64,000 nucleotides of DNA from Chloroflexota bacterium (GCA_022616275.1 JAKEFB010000042.1:158077-222076); one strand, 5' to 3'; numbered from the stretch's first letter, positions 1 through 10,418 are shown. Numbers and translations: made by a program. Notes: generated by a model not told the origin, from the sequence alone.

Positions 1-957
<957 letters not shown>

Positions 958-997
958 GGGCCTGGCGTCGCCGCCCTTAGCTCATACGGAGGGTCTG

Positions 998-1555
998 ATG
1001 ATTCGTGAACTGTTGCAAGACGCTGAAAGTCGGATGCGGGGCGCTGTGGGCGCATTGGAAGCTGACCTGCACAGTTTCCGGACCGGCCGGGCCTCACCGC
1101 ACCTGCTGGATCGGCTAGAGGTGGAACTGTACGGGGTACAGATGCCCCTCAACCAGGTGGCCTCGATTTCCGTGCCTGAACCGCAACAACTGGCCATCCG
1201 ACCGTACGATCAAAATGCCCTTTCGGCCATTGAGAAAGCGATTCTCAAGTCGGACCTGGGCATTATGCCCAACAACGATGGCAAAATTATCCGCCTGAAC
1301 CTCCCCCGGTTGACGGAAGAGCGGCGGCGGGATTTAAGCAGACAAGTGGGCAGGCGTGTTGAAGAAGCAAAGGTTGCTGTGCGCAACGTGCGCCGCGATA
1401 CCTTGAACGACCTGCGCGAGATGAAAGAGGAAAAGATGATCTCGGAAGACCAGTTTTTCACTGCCCAGGATGATTTGCAAGAGTTGACGAATAAGTATAC
1501 GGATAAGATTGACGAATTGGGCCGGCAAAAAGAAGCCGAGATCATGGAAGTGTAG
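998..1555 (+). CDS. frr: Ribosome recycling factor
   Basis: The 185-aa product has the normal length for RRF, which with EF-G splits the post-termination ribosome. Diagnostic stretches are SFRTGRASPHLLDRLEVELYG near residue 25 (the tip region of the helical bundle), QLAIRPYDQNALSAIEKAI, and the C-terminal basic/coiled-coil part with EERRRDLSRQVGRRVEEAKV. The ATG at 998 is favoured over an upstream in-frame start because a clean GGAGGG ribosome site lies five bases before it and the protein then starts MIRELLQDAE. It follows pyrH by 40 bases and is probably co-transcribed. Confidence 0.96.
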   Translation: MIRELLQDAESRMRGAVGALEADLHSFRTGRASPHLLDRLEVELYGVQMPLNQVASISVPEPQQLAIRPYDQNALSAIEKAILKSDLGIMPNNDGKIIRLNLPRLTEERRRDLSRQVGRRVEEAKVAVRNVRRDTLNDLREMKEEKMISEDQFFTAQDDLQELTNKYTDKIDELGRQKEAEIMEV

Positions 1556-1557
1556 GG

Positions 1558-1594
1558 TAGAGCGAGAGCGAAAGCTAGAGCGAGAGTTAGAGTT
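1558..1594. repeat. Short tandem repeat, unit TAGAGCGAGAG
   Basis: The frr-uppS gap is filled by two copies of TAGAGCGAGAG with degenerate GAG/TAGAG units around them. It belongs to the short-unit repeats found between many genes here, and it means uppS has no obvious Shine-Dalgarno sequence. Confidence 0.6.
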
Positions 1595-1597
1595 CTG

Positions 1598-2341
1598 ATG
1601 GTTGTTCAGAAAAAGCCGCCGCTGGATTTATCGAAGCTTAAAGTCCCGACCCACATGGCCGTTATTATGGACGGCAACGGCCGGTGGGCCAGGAAGCGGG
1701 GGCTGCCGCGCCAGGCCGGGCACCGGGCCGGCGTAGAAAATTTGCGGCGGGTCATTGACGCCTGTGTGGAGTTCGGGATCAAGATTTTAACGATCTACGC
1801 TTTTTCGACTGAGAATTGGGGCCGGCCGGAAAGCGAGGTCAGGGGGCTGATGCGCATTTTCTCTCACGTCCTGGATCAGGAACTGGACGAGCTGCACGCG
1901 CAAGGGGTGTGTCTGCACCACCTGGGTGACCTGAGCGGCATTGACCCGCACCTGCAAAGGAAGGTCCTGGGCGCCATCGAGTTGACGAAAAATAATACGC
2001 GCCTGATCCTGAACGTGGCCTTCAACTACGGCGGCCGGGCCGAAATTCTGCACGCCGTCCAGCAAATTATTGCCGATGGTATTCCCCCAGAGCAGGTTAC
2101 TGAAGAGCTATTCAGCTCTTACCTGTTTACACGCGGCCTGCCTGACCCTGACCTGGTGATCCGAACCAGTGGCGAGGTCCGGGTGAGCAACTTCCTGATC
2201 TGGCAGGCGGCTTACGCGGAGTTGTACGCGGCCCCGGAATATTGGCCTGATTTCGGCCGGGAGGCGCTTTACCAGGCTCTCCTGGATTACAGCCAGCGAG
2301 AGCGACGTTATGGACGCTTGCCAGAAGCTAATGAATCCTGA
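1598..2341 (+). CDS. uppS: Undecaprenyl diphosphate synthase
   Basis: This 247-aa cis-prenyltransferase condenses isopentenyl units onto farnesyl diphosphate to make the C55 carrier used for peptidoglycan and surface glycans. The catalytic aspartate motif MDGNGRWA lies near residue 25; FSTENW follows at about 70, and the C-terminal substrate-binding block has [19 protein letters not shown] and YWPDF. Length matches the family. The gene is followed after 19 bases by cdsA, the classic pairing of lipid-carrier and phospholipid precursor genes downstream of frr. Confidence 0.96.
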   Translation: MVVQKKPPLDLSKLKVPTHMAVIMDGNGRWARKRGLPRQAGHRAGVENLRRVIDACVEFGIKILTIYAFSTENWGRPESEVRGLMRIFSHVLDQELDELHAQGVCLHHLGDLSGIDPHLQRKVLGAIELTKNNTRLILNVAFNYGGRAEILHAVQQIIADGIPPEQVTEELFSSYLFTRGLPDPDLVIRTSGEVRVSNFLIWQAAYAELYAAPEYWPDFGREALYQALLDYSQRERRYGRLPEANES

Positions 2342-2360
2342 CTAACGCTCACCCGTTTTT

Positions 2361-3188
2361 ATGCTACTGCAGCGCGCCCTGGTTACTTTTACGTTAGGGC
2401 CACTGGTTCTCTTTTTGATCTACCTGGGTGGCTGGTTTTACTTTCTGCCGCTGGCAGCCCTTTTAATTATTGCCACCATCGAATACAGCCAACTGGCCAA
2501 AAAAATGGGCTGGCAAACGCCGCTGTGGTTGTTGTTACCAGTGGTCGTGGTCCAATGGTTGCTGCCACCCCAGGTCCAGGAAGCATTGCTGGCCAGCCAG
2601 CAACTGCCGGAAGCGTGGGTGGCCATGGCCCTGGTCGCCGGCTTCATCGCTGTCACGATCTACGCTTTATGGCTGTATGAAATTAAAAAGCGGGACCTGG
2701 CAGCGGCAGACTGGCTGGCTACCGTGACGGGACTCTTTTTCCTGGGCTGGATTAGTAGCCACTTTTTTCGTTTGCGGGGCCTGGAGGAAATGGCGGCGCA
2801 GTGGACGGCGACGGCGATGGTGGGTACCTGGGTCGCCGACTCGGCCGCTTACGTGGTGGGTAAAACGATGGGACGGCACAAACTGTCGCCGCGTCTCAGT
2901 CCTAACAAAACGATTGAAGGGTACGTCGGTGGGGTGGTGGTGGGCACAGTGGTGACCGTCGGGCTGGCCGTGTACCTGGAGTTATCCCTGGCGGCTGGTA
3001 TTGTTTTGGGTCTGTTGGTTTCCGCGATCAGTCCGGCCGGCGATCTGGGTATCTCGTTGCTAAAGCGCACGGCCGGGGTGAAGGATTCGGGCAACTTGTT
3101 GCCAGGCCACGGCGGCGCACTGGACCGGATAGATAGTCTCGTTTGGTCGGTGACGATGGCCTATTACCTGGCGCTCTTTATGACCTGA
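2361..3188 (+). CDS. cdsA: Phosphatidate cytidylyltransferase (CDP-diglyceride synthase)
   Basis: The 275-aa integral membrane enzyme converts phosphatidic acid and CTP to CDP-diacylglycerol, the branch point of phospholipid synthesis. About seven hydrophobic segments can be seen from residue 8 on. The C-terminal signature is intact: SLLKRTAGVKDSGNLLPGHG followed by GALDRIDS, including the KD and the HGG..DR residues that bind metal and substrate. ADSAAYVVGKTMGRHKLSP in the middle is also typical. It is the fifth gene of the tsf-pyrH-frr-uppS-cdsA run. Confidence 0.95.
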   Translation: MLLQRALVTFTLGPLVLFLIYLGGWFYFLPLAALLIIATIEYSQLAKKMGWQTPLWLLLPVVVVQWLLPPQVQEALLASQQLPEAWVAMALVAGFIAVTIYALWLYEIKKRDLAAADWLATVTGLFFLGWISSHFFRLRGLEEMAAQWTATAMVGTWVADSAAYVVGKTMGRHKLSPRLSPNKTIEGYVGGVVVGTVVTVGLAVYLELSLAAGIVLGLLVSAISPAGDLGISLLKRTAGVKDSGNLLPGHGGALDRIDSLVWSVTMAYYLALFMT

Positions 3189-3219
3189 GTGATGAGAATG
3201 GGACGCAGGAGAGGAGAGA

Positions 3220-4233
3220 ATGCGTAAGATTGTCACCATTGAACGGTTTATCCTGGATAATCAGCCGGCCCACGCCCGGGGAGATTTTACTAACCTGTTG
3301 TACGACATTGCCCTGGCGGCTAAAGTGATTGCCCACCAAACCACGCGGGCCGGCCTGGTGGATATTCTCGGCCGGGCTGGTTCCGTCAATATCCAGGGTG
3401 AGCAGCAGATGAAGCTGGACGTGTTCGCCGACGACGTTATTTTCCGCCTATGTGACCATACCGGCCGCCTGTGTGTCATGGCTTCGGAGGAGCGGGAAGA
3501 CATTATTCCTATTCCACAAGAATTTTCCAAGGGTCGTTACGTGCTTGTTTACGATCCGCTGGACGGTTCGTCTAATATTGACGTGAACGTCAGTATTGGT
3601 ACGATTTTCTCCATTTACCGCTGCCGGGAGTGGGAAACGCGCGGCCGGCTGGAAGATTGCCTGCAGAAGGGCCGGGATCTGGTGGCCGCCGGCTATATTT
3701 TGTATGGTTCCAGCACAATGCTGGTTTATAGCACCGGCGCCGGGGTCCACGGCTTTACCCTGGACCCGGACGTTGGCGAATTTCTGCTCTCGCACCCAGA
3801 TATTATGATCCCTGAGCCGCCCAGGTATTACAGCGTCAATCACTCTTACTTCGGCCGCTGGACCACGGGGGTGCAAAAGTATGTCCGCTGGCTACAAGGG
3901 CTAGACGACTCCGACGTCAGCCCGCTTTCGGAACGGTACATTGGCTCACTGGTCGCTGATTTTCACCGCAACCTGTTGCGAGGTGGCGTCTTTTTGTACC
4001 CGGCTGAAGCCAACAAGCTGACCGGGAAGCTACGTCTGCTATACGAGGCGGCCCCCTTAGGTTTTCTGGTCGAACAGGCTGGGGGCTACGCGTCTGACGG
4101 CCGGGGGCCGATCCTGGACATTGAACCAGTGGGCCTGCACCAGCGCGTTCCGATGTTTGTCGGCAATCGCTCCCTGGTTGAAAAGGCTGAAGCTTTTATC
4201 CGAGAGTATGATATGGCAAAGGAGGAAGGGTAA
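3220..4233 (+). CDS. fbp: Fructose-1,6-bisphosphatase class 1
   Basis: The 337-aa protein hydrolyses fructose 1,6-bisphosphate to fructose 6-phosphate in gluconeogenesis or, in autotrophs, the reductive pentose phosphate cycle. Metal-site motifs are clear: EEREDI near residue 90, [19 protein letters not shown] near 110, and the substrate loop [20 protein letters not shown] near 270. The start has GAGGAGAG immediately upstream. It lies 31 bases behind cdsA, so it may share that transcript, although fbp is not a usual member of this cluster. Confidence 0.95.
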   Translation: MRKIVTIERFILDNQPAHARGDFTNLLYDIALAAKVIAHQTTRAGLVDILGRAGSVNIQGEQQMKLDVFADDVIFRLCDHTGRLCVMASEEREDIIPIPQEFSKGRYVLVYDPLDGSSNIDVNVSIGTIFSIYRCREWETRGRLEDCLQKGRDLVAAGYILYGSSTMLVYSTGAGVHGFTLDPDVGEFLLSHPDIMIPEPPRYYSVNHSYFGRWTTGVQKYVRWLQGLDDSDVSPLSERYIGSLVADFHRNLLRGGVFLYPAEANKLTGKLRLLYEAAPLGFLVEQAGGYASDGRGPILDIEPVGLHQRVPMFVGNRSLVEKAEAFIREYDMAKEEG

Positions 4234-4241
4234 AAAGTATG

Positions 4242-4281
4242 TGAGTTGGCGAGTTCGCGACTGCGCGAGTTGGCGAGTTAA
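4242..4281. repeat. Short-unit repeat, GAGTTGGC/GAGTTCGC units
   Basis: GAGTTGGC, GAGTTCGC, GCGCGAGTTGGC and GAGTTAAC units follow the fbp stop. The same unit type (GCGAGTTT, GCGAGTGG) recurs at 61671-61770 and 63010-63060. Confidence 0.6.
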
Positions 4282-4292
4282 CGAAATATTAA

Positions 4293-4321
4293 TTGACGGT
4301 TATTTTTTAGCGTGTTATACT
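4293..4321 (+). promoter_or_regulatory. Sigma-70-type promoter for rho
   Basis: TTGACG at 4293-4298 and TATACT at 4316-4321 are separated by exactly 17 bases. Transcription would begin near 4328 and leave a leader of about 230 nt before rho. A second perfect -10 hexamer, TATAAT, lies at 4459-4464, but its -35 region is poor. Confidence 0.7.
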
Positions 4322-4557
4322 GACAGTTGCCCAGAGTAATTTTCAAGATGAGTATCCCCTAAACGGTAGCAAACTCAGTAGAACGTCTACCTGGCAGCCC
4401 ACCCCCAAATAGTTTTCCAAAATGCCAGTCAAAGCAACCAGGACTGCATTGTTGTACCTATAATGGGGTGGAATAAAAGTTCACCAATTGCTGACAACTA
4501 AACCTAAAATAAGCGCCTGGCTTTTCATGCAAAGCATGCCAGGTTGGAGATTACCAA
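4322..4557 (+). promoter_or_regulatory. Long rho leader with an RBS-proximal hairpin
   Basis: About 230 untranslated bases precede rho. Just before the ribosome site, CCTGG (4516-4520) pairs with CCAGG (4539-4543) and CATGC (4526-4530) with GCATG (4534-4538), leaving a bulge of CTTTT. This hairpin ends next to the GGTTGGAGA ribosome site, where it could affect rho translation. Rho is autoregulated in several bacteria through its leader; that link is an inference here. I see no ORF in the leader. Confidence 0.45.
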
Positions 4558-5835
4558 ATGGATTTTTCAAGACTTGAATCCTTAAAATTAAACGAATTAA
4601 GGGATATGGCCCGGGAAATGGACGTTTCCGGCTTCAGCACAATGAAGAAGCAGGAGTTGATCCTTGAACTCATGCGCACCCAGGCCAAGTCACAGGGGCT
4701 GGAATTTCGCGGTGGCGTCCTGGAAATTGTCGAAGATGACAAGCAAACGATGGGCTTCCTGCGCACCAACAGCTATTTGCCAGGTTCCCAGGACATTTAC
4801 GTGTCCAATTCGCAGATCCGCCGTCTGGGATTGCGAACGGGCGACATGGTTTTTGGCCAAGTTCGGATTCCTAAGGACAACGAGAAGTACTATAGCCTGC
4901 TGCGGGTGGAATCGGTCAATGCCATGGACCCGGAGATTGCCAAGCAGCGGCCGACCTTTGAGTCGCTCACCCCGATTTTCCCTCTTGAGAAGATCAAGCT
5001 GGAGACTCAGCCCAATATTCTCTCGACGCGCCTGCTGGACCTGGTTGCTCCCATCGGCCGGGGGCAGCGTGGTCTCATCGTTTCGCCGCCCAAGGCCGGT
5101 AAAACCACGGTGCTGAAGGATATTGCCAACGGCATTACCGTCAATTATTCTGATCTGCACCTGATGGTGGCCCTGGTTGGCGAGCGGCCGGAAGAGGTGA
5201 CCGACATTCAGCGGTCGGTCGAGGGCGAGGTGATTAGCTCGACCTTTGACGAGCCGGTGAAGCAGCACTGCCGGGTGGCCGAAATGGCCCTGGAGCGGGC
5301 CAAGCGCCTGGTCGAATCCGGCCGGGATGTGGTCATCCTATTGGACTCCATCACCCGGCTGGCCCGCGCCTACAACCTCACCGTCCAGCCCAGTGGCCGG
5401 ACTCTGTCCGGTGGTCTGGACCCCTCGGCCCTCTACCCGCCCAAGCGCTTCTTTGGCGCGGCCCGGAACATCGAGGAAGGTGGCAGTTTGACGATCATTG
5501 CTACCTGCCTGGTAGACACCGGCAGCCGCATGGACGACGTCATTTACGAGGAGTTCAAGGGAACGGGCAACATGGAACTCGTCCTTAGCCGGCGGATGCA
5601 GGAGCGGCGTATCTTCCCGGCCTACGACATTGAGCGGTCCAGCACCCGCCGCGAAGAGCTGTTGCTCTCCGGTGACGAACTGCAACGGGTCTACACGATG
5701 CGCCGTATGCTGGCCCACCTGATGGATACGCCCGGCTACGATATTACCAGCGCTACAGGGGCCGTTCTGCAGCGGATGCGGGAAACGCGGAATAACTACG
5801 AATTCCTGGAAACGCTGACCCGGGATATGATGTAA
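4558..5835 (+). CDS. rho: Transcription termination factor Rho
   Basis: The 425-aa hexameric RNA helicase terminates transcription by translocating along nascent RNA. Domains: a Rho_N helical domain (residues 1-45, [20 protein letters not shown]), an RNA-binding OB fold with [19 protein letters not shown] (about 50-125), and a RecA-type ATPase with Walker A PPKAGKT at 177-183 and Walker [17 protein letters not shown]. Length is normal, without the long acidic N-terminal insertion seen in Actinobacteria. It appears monocistronic: its own promoter is upstream and an intrinsic terminator downstream. Confidence 0.97.
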   Translation: MDFSRLESLKLNELRDMAREMDVSGFSTMKKQELILELMRTQAKSQGLEFRGGVLEIVEDDKQTMGFLRTNSYLPGSQDIYVSNSQIRRLGLRTGDMVFGQVRIPKDNEKYYSLLRVESVNAMDPEIAKQRPTFESLTPIFPLEKIKLETQPNILSTRLLDLVAPIGRGQRGLIVSPPKAGKTTVLKDIANGITVNYSDLHLMVALVGERPEEVTDIQRSVEGEVISSTFDEPVKQHCRVAEMALERAKRLVESGRDVVILLDSITRLARAYNLTVQPSGRTLSGGLDPSALYPPKRFFGAARNIEEGGSLTIIATCLVDTGSRMDDVIYEEFKGTGNMELVLSRRMQERRIFPAYDIERSSTRREELLLSGDELQRVYTMRRMLAHLMDTPGYDITSATGAVLQRMRETRNNYEFLETLTRDMM

Positions 5836-5876
5836 TAAGGGCTGCTCCCGACAATAGAAAATTAGCCAACGCTTAG

Positions 5877-5906
5877 AAGGCGGGCGACGCCTGTTGCCTG
5901 CTTTTT
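5877..5906 (+). terminator. Intrinsic terminator after rho
   Basis: AAGGCGGGC (5877-5885) pairs with GCCTGCTTT (5896-5904, with G-U pairs) around a 10-base loop and runs into TTTTT. It lies 40 bases after the rho stop codon. Confidence 0.7.
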
Positions 5907-5960
5907 GCCATTCCCCGGCTTTATGATAGCATCCGCCCCCGTGCTTGGCGGTAGAGTTCC

Positions 5961-7028
5961 ATGAAAGAGCAGGACAGTCTGTGGCAGCGGTATGGGGGCC
6001 ACCTGGTGCTACTTGTGGTGGCGCTATTGTTGTTTATCGGCGGCCGGATTATGGCGGCCGGCGGCCTTTTTAACGTGGACCTGGAGAGCGAACCGTTGCC
6101 GGCCGAAGGTCTGGCCGCGCCGGCCACAGCAGCGTTGGCCGTTGCACCCACCGGGCCGGCGCCGGCCGAAGCGGTGATAGATCTGTCGGGCGTGCCTGTC
6201 CTGATCAACAACAGCCTGTCCCCGAATCTGAACCCCTTTACTTACCAGGGCCAACAGCCGGAACATAACCTGATCACCTATACCGTCGAGGCAGGCGACA
6301 CACCCAACGGCATTGCCGAACAATTTAACATCGAACCGGAAACGCTTCTAGGTGGCAACCCATTCTTGAGCGAAGAGTCTAGCGCCCTGCAAACAGGGAC
6401 GGTGCTGACCATCTTGCCGATAGATGGCGTTCTGCATGACGTTCAGGAAGGGGATACGTTAGAGGCCCTGGTGGGCCAGTACGGCATTCCGGCCGAAGAT
6501 ATTATCGCCTATGAGCCGAATAACCTGGAGTTCCCCTACCGCCTCTACCCGGGCACGCAAATCCTGGTGCCGGGCGCGGTACGCGAACTGTTTGTCTGGA
6601 CTGCGCCGTCCCTGCCGCCCACGTCCGATTCCACCGGCTCCGGTATTGCTCCCCTCATCCAGGGCACAGGCACGTTTATCTGGCCGGTTGGCTACCGCCG
6701 GATCACTCAGTATTACTGGTACGGCCACCAGGCGATTGACATTGGCCTGCCGGAAGGCTCGGCCGTGGTCGCCGCGGACACCGGGACCGTCACCTGGGCG
6801 GGCTGGAACGTTTACGGCTACGGCAACCTGATCGTCGTCAACCACGGCAACGGCTACGAGACTTATTACGGCCACCTATCCAGCGTCTACGTGGTCCCGG
6901 GGCAGATTGTCTACCAGGGAAATACGATTGGCGCGTCGGGCAATACCGGCCGTTCCTCCGGCCCCCACCTCCACTTTGAGATTCGCTACTTCAATACGCT
7001 TTTAGATCCTCTAGGGATTCTGCGTTGA
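5961..7028 (+). CDS. LysM / M23 peptidoglycan endopeptidase
   Basis: The 355-aa envelope protein has one N-terminal membrane segment (about 13-34), an Ala/Pro linker, two LysM modules (about 98-150 and 153-207, each beginning VEAGDT or VQEGDT and ending in LTILP or ILVPG) and an M23 domain from about 235. The zinc/catalytic residues are present: GHQAIDIG (H and D), HLSSVYVV and the terminal HLHFE. It would bind peptidoglycan outside the membrane and cleave its peptides or activate amidases. No partner gene is adjacent; the flanking genes face away or are terminated. Confidence 0.92.
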   Translation: MKEQDSLWQRYGGHLVLLVVALLLFIGGRIMAAGGLFNVDLESEPLPAEGLAAPATAALAVAPTGPAPAEAVIDLSGVPVLINNSLSPNLNPFTYQGQQPEHNLITYTVEAGDTPNGIAEQFNIEPETLLGGNPFLSEESSALQTGTVLTILPIDGVLHDVQEGDTLEALVGQYGIPAEDIIAYEPNNLEFPYRLYPGTQILVPGAVRELFVWTAPSLPPTSDSTGSGIAPLIQGTGTFIWPVGYRRITQYYWYGHQAIDIGLPEGSAVVAADTGTVTWAGWNVYGYGNLIVVNHGNGYETYYGHLSSVYVVPGQIVYQGNTIGASGNTGRSSGPHLHFEIRYFNTLLDPLGILR

Positions 7029-7137
7029 TATTTTTGACGCAAAAGCGCAAAGATTTTTGGGTTATTGGTTATTGGACGCTCGACTAATAACTGATGACCC
7101 CAAAGCGATGGTTACTCTTGGCTTCTTGGCGTTAATT
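7029..7137. repeat. Composite short-unit repeat overlapping the rlmN 3' end
   Basis: A TTTTTGACGCAAAAGCGCAAAG arm (CGCAAAG family) is followed by GGGTTATTGGTTATTGG and, after a short loop, CTAATAACTGATGACCC, an imperfect inverted pair of the GGTTATTG family. A CTCTTGGCTTCTTGGCGTT arm then runs into the convergent rlmN gene and encodes its last residues (TPRSQE). The hairpins could act as a bidirectional terminator between the two convergent genes. Confidence 0.65.
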
Positions 7138-8179
7138 CTTGGATGGCGCGGTCGCGCAGTTGGCCGCAGCCGGCCTGGATGTCAATACCGCGCCGCACCC
7201 TGATGGTGCTGGTGACGCCATATTTAGCCAACTCAGCCTGGAAGGCGGCCACTCGCTCGCGCGAGGAGGGCTGCCCACCGTAGCCGGCCGTGGGGTTGAG
7301 GGGGATGAGGTTGACGTGGCAGAGTAGCCCCTGGAGCAGCCGGCCGAGCGCCTGGGCCTGTTCAATGGTGTCGTTTTCTCCTTCAATCAGCGCCCACTCA
7401 AAGGTAATGCGCCGGCCGGTCTTGGCGACGTAATAACGGGCGGCGTCTATCAACTCGGCAATGGGCCAGCGGCGGTTGACGGGGAGTAGCCGGTCCCGCT
7501 CCTCGTCGGTGGCGGCGTGGAGGGAGATGGCCAGCGGTGTCTGGCGCTGCTCGTCGGCGTAGCGGCGAATGGCCGGCACCAGGCCGACGGTGGAAATAGT
7601 GATTTTGCGCGCCCCCAGATTGAAACCCCGGCTATCGGTGAGAATGTCTACGGCAGCCAGGGTGTTACGGTAATTGTGGAGCGGCTCGCCCATGCCCATG
7701 ACGACAATGTTGGTTACTCGCTGGCCTTCGGCCGCCAGCTCGCGGGCCAGGTAAATGACCTGGCCCACAATCTCACCCACGCTCAGGTTGCGCATAAAGC
7801 CCATCTGGCCGGTGGCGCAAAAGACGCAACCCATGGCGCAGCCGGCCTGGCTGCTGATGCATAGGGTGCGCCGCTTTTCGTAGCGCATCAGCACCGTCTC
7901 GATAAAGTTGCCGTCGGGCAGCCGGAAGAGAACCTTTTTCGTTTGCCCGTCGCTGGAGCGCTGTTCCAGCACCGGTTGCTCCAGGCCAAGCGTGGCGACT
8001 TCGGCCAGCTTTTCCCGGAAGTCGCGGGGCAGGTTGGTCATGCCGGCAAAATCGGCGGCCAGATCCTGGTAAAGCCAGGTCCAAAGCTGCCTGGCCCGGT
8101 AGGCCGGCTGGCCCAACTCAGCCACCAGTTGGGCCAGTTCGTCAAAAGTCAGGTCGTATAAATTAATCAATTTGTCCAT
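7112..8179 (-). CDS. rlmN: Dual-specificity RNA methyltransferase RlmN
   Basis: The 355-aa radical-SAM enzyme methylates C2 of A2503 in 23S rRNA and of A37 in some tRNAs. The cluster-binding motif C114-x3-C118-x2-C121 (CAMGCVFC) is intact; GEPLHNY (SAM binding) and the Cys-containing C-terminal region with RRGIDIQAGCGQL, which supplies the second catalytic cysteine, are present. The N-terminal domain (LTFDELAQLVAELGQPAYRA) is also typical. It is last in a minus-strand run ATPase-HAD-rlmN, starting 46 bases after the HAD stop. Its final residues come from a repeat arm. Confidence 0.96.
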   Translation of the reverse strand: MDKLINLYDLTFDELAQLVAELGQPAYRARQLWTWLYQDLAADFAGMTNLPRDFREKLAEVATLGLEQPVLEQRSSDGQTKKVLFRLPDGNFIETVLMRYEKRRTLCISSQAGCAMGCVFCATGQMGFMRNLSVGEIVGQVIYLARELAAEGQRVTNIVVMGMGEPLHNYRNTLAAVDILTDSRGFNLGARKITISTVGLVPAIRRYADEQRQTPLAISLHAATDEERDRLLPVNRRWPIAELIDAARYYVAKTGRRITFEWALIEGENDTIEQAQALGRLLQGLLCHVNLIPLNPTAGYGGQPSSRERVAAFQAELAKYGVTSTIRVRRGIDIQAGCGQLRDRAIQELTPRSQE

Positions 8180-8225
8180 TGCAGGGTCGTGCCACTCCGG
8201 GGGGCGCCGACGATAAAGAGCGGCG

Positions 8226-9059
8226 TCATGGGAGACCGGCCTTTAACGCGGCAGTGAAGGCCGCCAGGTGGTCGAAGACCCAGTCAGGCTGGACGCTGGC
8301 GGTGGCAATTTCTTCGCGGCGGGAGACACCGCTGAGCAAAAGAATCGTTCGTAGCCCGGCGGCCAGGCCACCGGCAATGTCGGTGTCCAGCCGGTCGCCG
8401 ACGGCGGCCGTATCGGTCGGGACGCCGCCCAGGCGGCGCAGGGCCTCGTCGTATAGCCCCCGACCGGGCTTGCCGATAATGGTCGGCCGGACGCCGGTAG
8501 TGGCGGTGATGGCAGCCAGGATGGCCCCGGCGCCAGGCAGCAGGCCTTGCTCGGTGGGGAGCGACGGATCGGGGTTAGTGCCAAAGAAAGGGGCGCCGCC
8601 AGCCACCAGGAGGGCAGCGGCGGCCAGATCGTCGTAGCAGAAGTGGCGATCCAGGCCGGCGACGACTGCCTGGGGCTGCCCGTTGGCGACGGTTGCGGCC
8701 AGGGCCGACAGGCGGTGGACGACGGTGAAGCCGTGGTTGGCCAGGGCCTGGCGCAGGCCATCTTCGCCAATGGCCAGGATTGGCGTTCCGGGCGGGTAGT
8801 GTTGGGCCAGGTGAGCGGCGGTGGCCTCGGCCGAGTTGAGGATGCGGCCGGCCGAAAGCTGGACGCCAAAACGGGCCAGCTTGTGTACGTATTGGTCTGG
8901 GGTCAGGGTGGCGTTGTTGGTGGCCAGGATAAAGCTGATGCGCAGTTGACGCAGGGTGGCAAAAAAATCGGCCAGCCCCGGCATGGGGGTGTCGCCCCGC
9001 CAGAGGACGCCGTCCATGTCAATGATGAGATTCTTGATCGGCCGGTGTTGCTCTTTCAT
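8226..9059 (-). CDS. HAD-superfamily phosphatase, class IIA (NagD / p-nitrophenylphosphatase-like)
   Basis: The 277-aa protein has the HAD motifs in order: IIDMDGVLWRG (nucleophile D14, acid D16), ATNNATLTPDQYV (motif II; TNN is typical of class IIA), GKPGRGLYDEAL (motif III lysine) and AVGDRLDTDIAGGLAAG (motif IV). It is a cytosolic sugar- or nucleotide-phosphate phosphatase; the substrate cannot be told. I chose the ATG at 9059: an upstream extension would overlap the neighbouring ATPase gene, and this ATG is one base after that gene's stop, so translation is probably coupled. Confidence 0.88.
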   Translation of the reverse strand: MKEQHRPIKNLIIDMDGVLWRGDTPMPGLADFFATLRQLRISFILATNNATLTPDQYVHKLARFGVQLSAGRILNSAEATAAHLAQHYPPGTPILAIGEDGLRQALANHGFTVVHRLSALAATVANGQPQAVVAGLDRHFCYDDLAAAALLVAGGAPFFGTNPDPSLPTEQGLLPGAGAILAAITATTGVRPTIIGKPGRGLYDEALRRLGGVPTDTAAVGDRLDTDIAGGLAAGLRTILLLSGVSRREEIATASVQPDWVFDHLAAFTAALKAGLP

Positions 9060-9060
9060 A

Positions 9061-10353
9061 TTATGAATCTTCCAGTAACCATTCAGCGAGCGAACGAATC
9101 GTGATGGTGCCGCCGTTTTCCTCGATGGGGTTGGCATTGGCATCCGTCAAGATCAAGCTCTTCTCTATCTTAAGGGAGTGCATTGCATCCGTGAGCGCCC
9201 GAAGTTCACGCTCGCGTGTTGCCGGATTGTCCAGATGCTGCGTGACCTGAATTAATTGTCGCGATTCAGGCAGGTAGAAATCTACCTCATACCCGGTTGG
9301 AGTAGTGTAATAGTAAATCTCCTTCGTGTGCCGCCTGAGCGCCAAAAAGGCCGCGGTTTCGCGAAGCTTGCCTGTATTAGGTGAGAAAGAAAACCCTATG
9401 GCACGGGCCAGACCCGTGTCAATCGGATAGATTTTCTTGGCTGCAATCTGCTGGCGCTTAATAGAGTAGTCATATACGTTTAAGGTAAAAATCAGCCAGC
9501 TATTCTCTAAATATTCAATGTAATTCTTGATGGTATTGACGCTTCCCAGGTGGAATTGGTCTTTGAGTTTATTGAACGAAACCTGTCCGGTCGGGTTGCT
9601 CATCAAGTAGAAAGCTAACTCTTTTAGCGCCCGGACTTCCTCAATACGATAGCGTGTGGCAATATCCCGATAGAGGACATCATCATAGAGGGTGCGGAGC
9701 AAAGGGAGTTCGGGGTACTTCAAGGGATCAGGGATACCACCCAGATGCAAATACTCGTCTAGAGATTGCTGTAAACGGGCCAAATCAATGGTCGTCGGGC
9801 GGTTTAGATCGGGGAAAGGAAGTTGCCGGAACTCCAAAAATTCTCTAAATGAAAAAGGGAATAATTCAACTGGCACATAGCGGCCGGTTAGCCGGCTGCC
9901 TAATTCGCGGCTGAGCAAGGAAGCGTTCGATCCGGTGATATAAAACTTGAATCCCATATCTAAAAAGCGACGAACGAAATGTTCCCATCCTGGAATATTC
10001 TGTACCTCGTCAATCACAAAGACCTTGCGTTCGCCGAAAAGTTCAAGCAGCGCCTGATACAAATCATTGGCATCCTCAGCTTGAAAACCCAGGAGACGAT
10101 CGTCCTCGAAGTTCACATAGTAGAAATGATTCTCACCCAGACGATGAGCCAGTTGGGCCAGCAGCGTGGATTTGCCGACCCGCCGTAGGCCGGAGATCGT
10201 CACGGCGTGAGGCGGGGCGGCGGCGCGCTCGATCTCGGCTAACTGCGTCCGCTCGATTCCTGGATCGAGCTGCCAAAAAGCCTGGAATTGTTCCGACAGC
10301 ATGACCTTGATTTGTTCTTTAGTCCACTTCTCTTTCCAAGAGCTTTCAGTCAT
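9061..10353 (-). CDS. AAA-14 / DUF4143 ATPase
   Basis: This 430-aa protein has a P-loop (GLRRVGKST, residues 55-63), Walker B VFVIDEVQ (111-118), a sensor-like YITGSNASLL, and a C-terminal DUF4143 nuclease-like domain ending with EVDFYLPESRQLIQVT. The cellular role of the family is not established. The start is placed at the ATG at 10353; an upstream TTG at 10371 would lie inside the promoter. A -10 box at 10360-10365 predicts transcription starting at this ATG, so the message may be leaderless. The gene is coupled to the HAD gene downstream. Confidence 0.87.
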   Translation of the reverse strand: MTESSWKEKWTKEQIKVMLSEQFQAFWQLDPGIERTQLAEIERAAAPPHAVTISGLRRVGKSTLLAQLAHRLGENHFYYVNFEDDRLLGFQAEDANDLYQALLELFGERKVFVIDEVQNIPGWEHFVRRFLDMGFKFYITGSNASLLSRELGSRLTGRYVPVELFPFSFREFLEFRQLPFPDLNRPTTIDLARLQQSLDEYLHLGGIPDPLKYPELPLLRTLYDDVLYRDIATRYRIEEVRALKELAFYLMSNPTGQVSFNKLKDQFHLGSVNTIKNYIEYLENSWLIFTLNVYDYSIKRQQIAAKKIYPIDTGLARAIGFSFSPNTGKLRETAAFLALRRHTKEIYYYTTPTGYEVDFYLPESRQLIQVTQHLDNPATRERELRALTDAMHSLKIEKSLILTDANANPIEENGGTITIRSLAEWLLEDS

Positions 10354-10359
10354 AGTGAA

Positions 10360-10409
10360 ATAATACTGCAATTAGTTTTCGTTGACAACGAAAACTATTA
10401 AGTTATACT
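10360..10409. promoter_or_regulatory. Palindromic divergent promoter
   Basis: TAGTTTTCGTTG (10373-10384) and CAACGAAAACTA (10386-10397) form a perfect 12-bp inverted repeat around a single A. Its centre contains TTGACA on the plus strand (10382-10387), 16 bases from TATACT (10404-10409), and TTGTCA on the minus strand (10388-10383), 17 bases from TATTAT (10365-10360). Both predicted start sites fall within about three bases of the two ATG codons. A protein bound to the palindrome would block both promoters. Confidence 0.72.
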
Positions 10410-10418
10410 GGCGCTGGT

